DNA from: Camarhynchus parvulus
Lineage: Eukaryota > Chordata > Aves > Passeriformes > Thraupidae
Reading direction: 5' to 3'
Assembly (NCBI RefSeq): GCF_901933205.1
Contig: NC_044571.1
Location: forward strand, 57,163,994 to 57,227,993
DNA: 64,000 nt
The position numbers and the translations under genes were made by a program. Position 1 is the stretch's first letter, and each line of letters begins with the position of its first letter. The notes beneath the pieces are model-generated. The model saw only the letters and a list, made by a program, of their open reading frames with translations. It had not been told where the DNA came from and made no database searches. Positions 62,096 through 64,000 of this stretch are shown here, one piece after another.

Positions 62096-64000
62096 TGGAT
62101 TTTCTGGTATGGAATTTCAAATGTGACAATATAATTGCTAAAGTCCAATAATGGGACTTGGAAAATCATTAACTGGACAGTGTTTTCATGAACAGCACAT
62201 AGAATATCTTTCCAAGTGCATCAACTGTCTACAAAACGATTCAGTTTATTGCACCTGTCAGGACTTGTATATTATGATCACACAAGGACCTAGATAAACT
62301 AAAATTGTTGCCAAGTATAGGTCTCACATGGTATATTTGGAATACTAAATTTTGTAGATTCAGAGATAAAAACCATTCAAAAGTTTGAAAGTCAACTGTT
62401 AAGTTTCTACTAATCAATTCTGGAATGGACAAAGTTTCCAAAAGTTTAATTTAGAGAAAGGATAATGAAAAATTATAGCCAAGAACAGAGTATGAGAAAC
62501 AAATTCTTCATAGGATCCATTAACCTTAAATAAACTCATAAGAAAAAAACAGTAAAAACCTCATCACTGGAAACAGCTTGAACCAGCCTGGGCCAAGCAT
62601 TACACAATGAATTATGGAGAATATTTTTAGCAATGGGCTATATTAATCTCTTATCCTTTTTTATTTTTCATAAATTCATATTCACAAGGTATACGTGTTT
62701 AGTTCTGCTGAAATATTATGCTATTTTTATAGATACAAAGGAGTCCTACTGTGGCTCTCCACACACTATTTTTTTTAAATTCAGGATTAGAACTACAGCA
62801 CCATATTAATTAATCAGGTTTCAAAAAATCTGCTATTGCTCACTAAGAGAACAGTAGACAACTTCACAAGTCTTCTGCTTTCAAGAATTGCTGTAAAAAG
62901 CAGACTGTTTCTTAAAACTTAGAGGTTCTTCGCTATTTTTCTCTTTCTCTTTATAATAAAAACATTTTTATGCCACAGTTTTGAAGATATCTAGCAATAT
63001 TTAGTGTATTCCATACTGTTTGAATAAAATTAGAGAATTTTTTTTTAAAAAGAATTTGCAAGTCAACAGGTCTGTCTAATAAAAAAAAATCAATGCCTAC
63101 AAAGAAAAAGAAGAAGTCAGAAAGAAAGAGACAGGGACAGAGAGAGAAATTCAATATTTAAGTATTCTTGACAAATTATGCCTAGAAATAATTGTCATAT
63201 AAGGGAAAGATGTACTCTAAAATATGAAAAAAAGACTTAGACATTAATCAGATTTATGAATATTAGACAACTAGAATATTCATAATTTTTTTCTCTGAAT
63301 TACAAGAAGAAGTATCACATTTTCTGAAATTATTTAATGCAGCTCCATTTTATGTAGGTGTTCATACCTGGAACTATAATAAAGCAAAATGTCTTTGCTG
63401 ACTCTAACTTCTTTTTAATTAAACATTAAATGCAAAAATGAAATGAAACATCTCTCACCTTTATCAGACTGCCACTTAATATCTAATTCAAGCTTCTTCT
63501 GTATCTTTTCTTTAAAAGCTGAATTCCAAGTATTCACCCTTCCCCCATGAAACAAAGATCTTATATAATGGCAATCTCTTCTGGAGGCAAAAGAATTGTA
63601 TTCTGCCAAATTGAGTTTTGAAAGAGCAGACAATTGTCTTCATTTTGTTAGGAACAGTGTGGGTTCAACATAGTACAATTTTTCACAAAGACTTCTCAGT
63701 ATAAGACTGCCAGTGAGTGTGTGTAGTTAGCCTGAAATAGTAGTTTTTGCTTCCACAAGATTTACTTCATTAAGAAAATTCACTAACCCAACAGCAAAAA
63801 CAAACAACAACAAAACCAAAAACTGGCCCTAAACCTCTCATAGGTTATTCTACTCCTTTCAAGGACAAAATTAAATAGGCTATTTAAAAAAATATCATCC
63901 TACTATGTGCTCTCCACTCTCATTCCTTTGAAAATGCTTTTGATATATAATTTATATGACTTGTACATATTTGGGAAATTTCACACTTGCTGCAAGATGT
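62096..64000. other. Intron 1 sequence, nothing recognised
   Basis: AT-rich sequence with A-rich runs, for example CAAAAACAAACAACAACAA near 63795. No repeat family, exon or RNA gene was recognised. Confidence 0.55.

Larger units (their letters stand above)
57969..64000 (-). other. PCDH17: PCDH17 intron 1 (3' part)
   Basis: The intron upstream of exon 2 continues beyond the window. The acceptor at 57969-57971 is CAG after TCTCTTTCA. Within it I see one CR1 tail (61898-62095), a CpG cluster (58814-58967), a short TA repeat near 59660, and otherwise AT-rich unique sequence. No exon of another gene was recognised. Confidence 0.9.

Noticed and set aside
1..64000. CRISPR arrays, operons, prophage or bacterial systems
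   Set aside because: The sequence is a vertebrate gene with spliced exons and avian retroelements. No regularly spaced repeats or prokaryotic gene clusters are present.

Overview
This window is vertebrate, almost certainly bird, genomic DNA: AT-rich, CpG-poor, nearly gene-free, with CR1 LINE tails as the main repeat class. It holds the 3' half of one gene, PCDH17 (protocadherin-17, a delta-2 protocadherin), on the minus strand. Three coding exons give a contiguous reading frame with intact GT-AG junctions: 57968-57910 (19 codons plus 2 bases), 57755-57583 (completes a codon, 57 codons, plus 1 base) and 2007-1325 (completes a codon, 226 codons, TGA). Together they encode about 304 residues of the cytoplasmic tail up to the natural C-terminus. 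The large first exon (signal peptide, cadherin repeats, membrane segment) lies beyond position 64000. The 3'UTR fills positions 1324 to 1 and probably runs off the window.

Layout by increasing coordinate: 3'UTR (1-1324); last exon (1325-2007); a 55.6 kb intron (2008-57582); exon 3; a very short 154-bp intron; exon 2; and more than 6 kb of intron 1 (57969-64000). I find no second protein-coding gene. The other open frames are chance ORFs in AT-rich sequence or relics of CR1 reverse transcriptase.

The introns contain six younger CR1 tails, one of them with a broken reverse-transcriptase region; a diverged, ancient amniote-type CR1 at about 40.4-42.0 kb; a solo avian endogenous-retrovirus LTR (31512-32028); and a tRNA-Ile-derived SINE with a CR1-like tail (19673-19823) that resembles TguSINE1 of zebra finch. 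The SINE, together with the LTR type, suggests a songbird (passerine). This lineage call is inference. Simple repeats include an (AT)17 run, a TA tract beside a perfect 22-bp palindrome, (TAA)7, an octamer array and a G/T-rich tract.

Nothing here amounts to a new biological system. The points most worth a second look are: a possible truncated PCDH17 isoform made by reading through exon 3; the tiny intron 2 with its long pyrimidine tract; the tRNA-Ile SINE; an inverted repeat sitting on a deletion junction inside a CR1; a local CpG cluster in intron 1; and several intronic stretches whose motif density looks like developmental enhancers.
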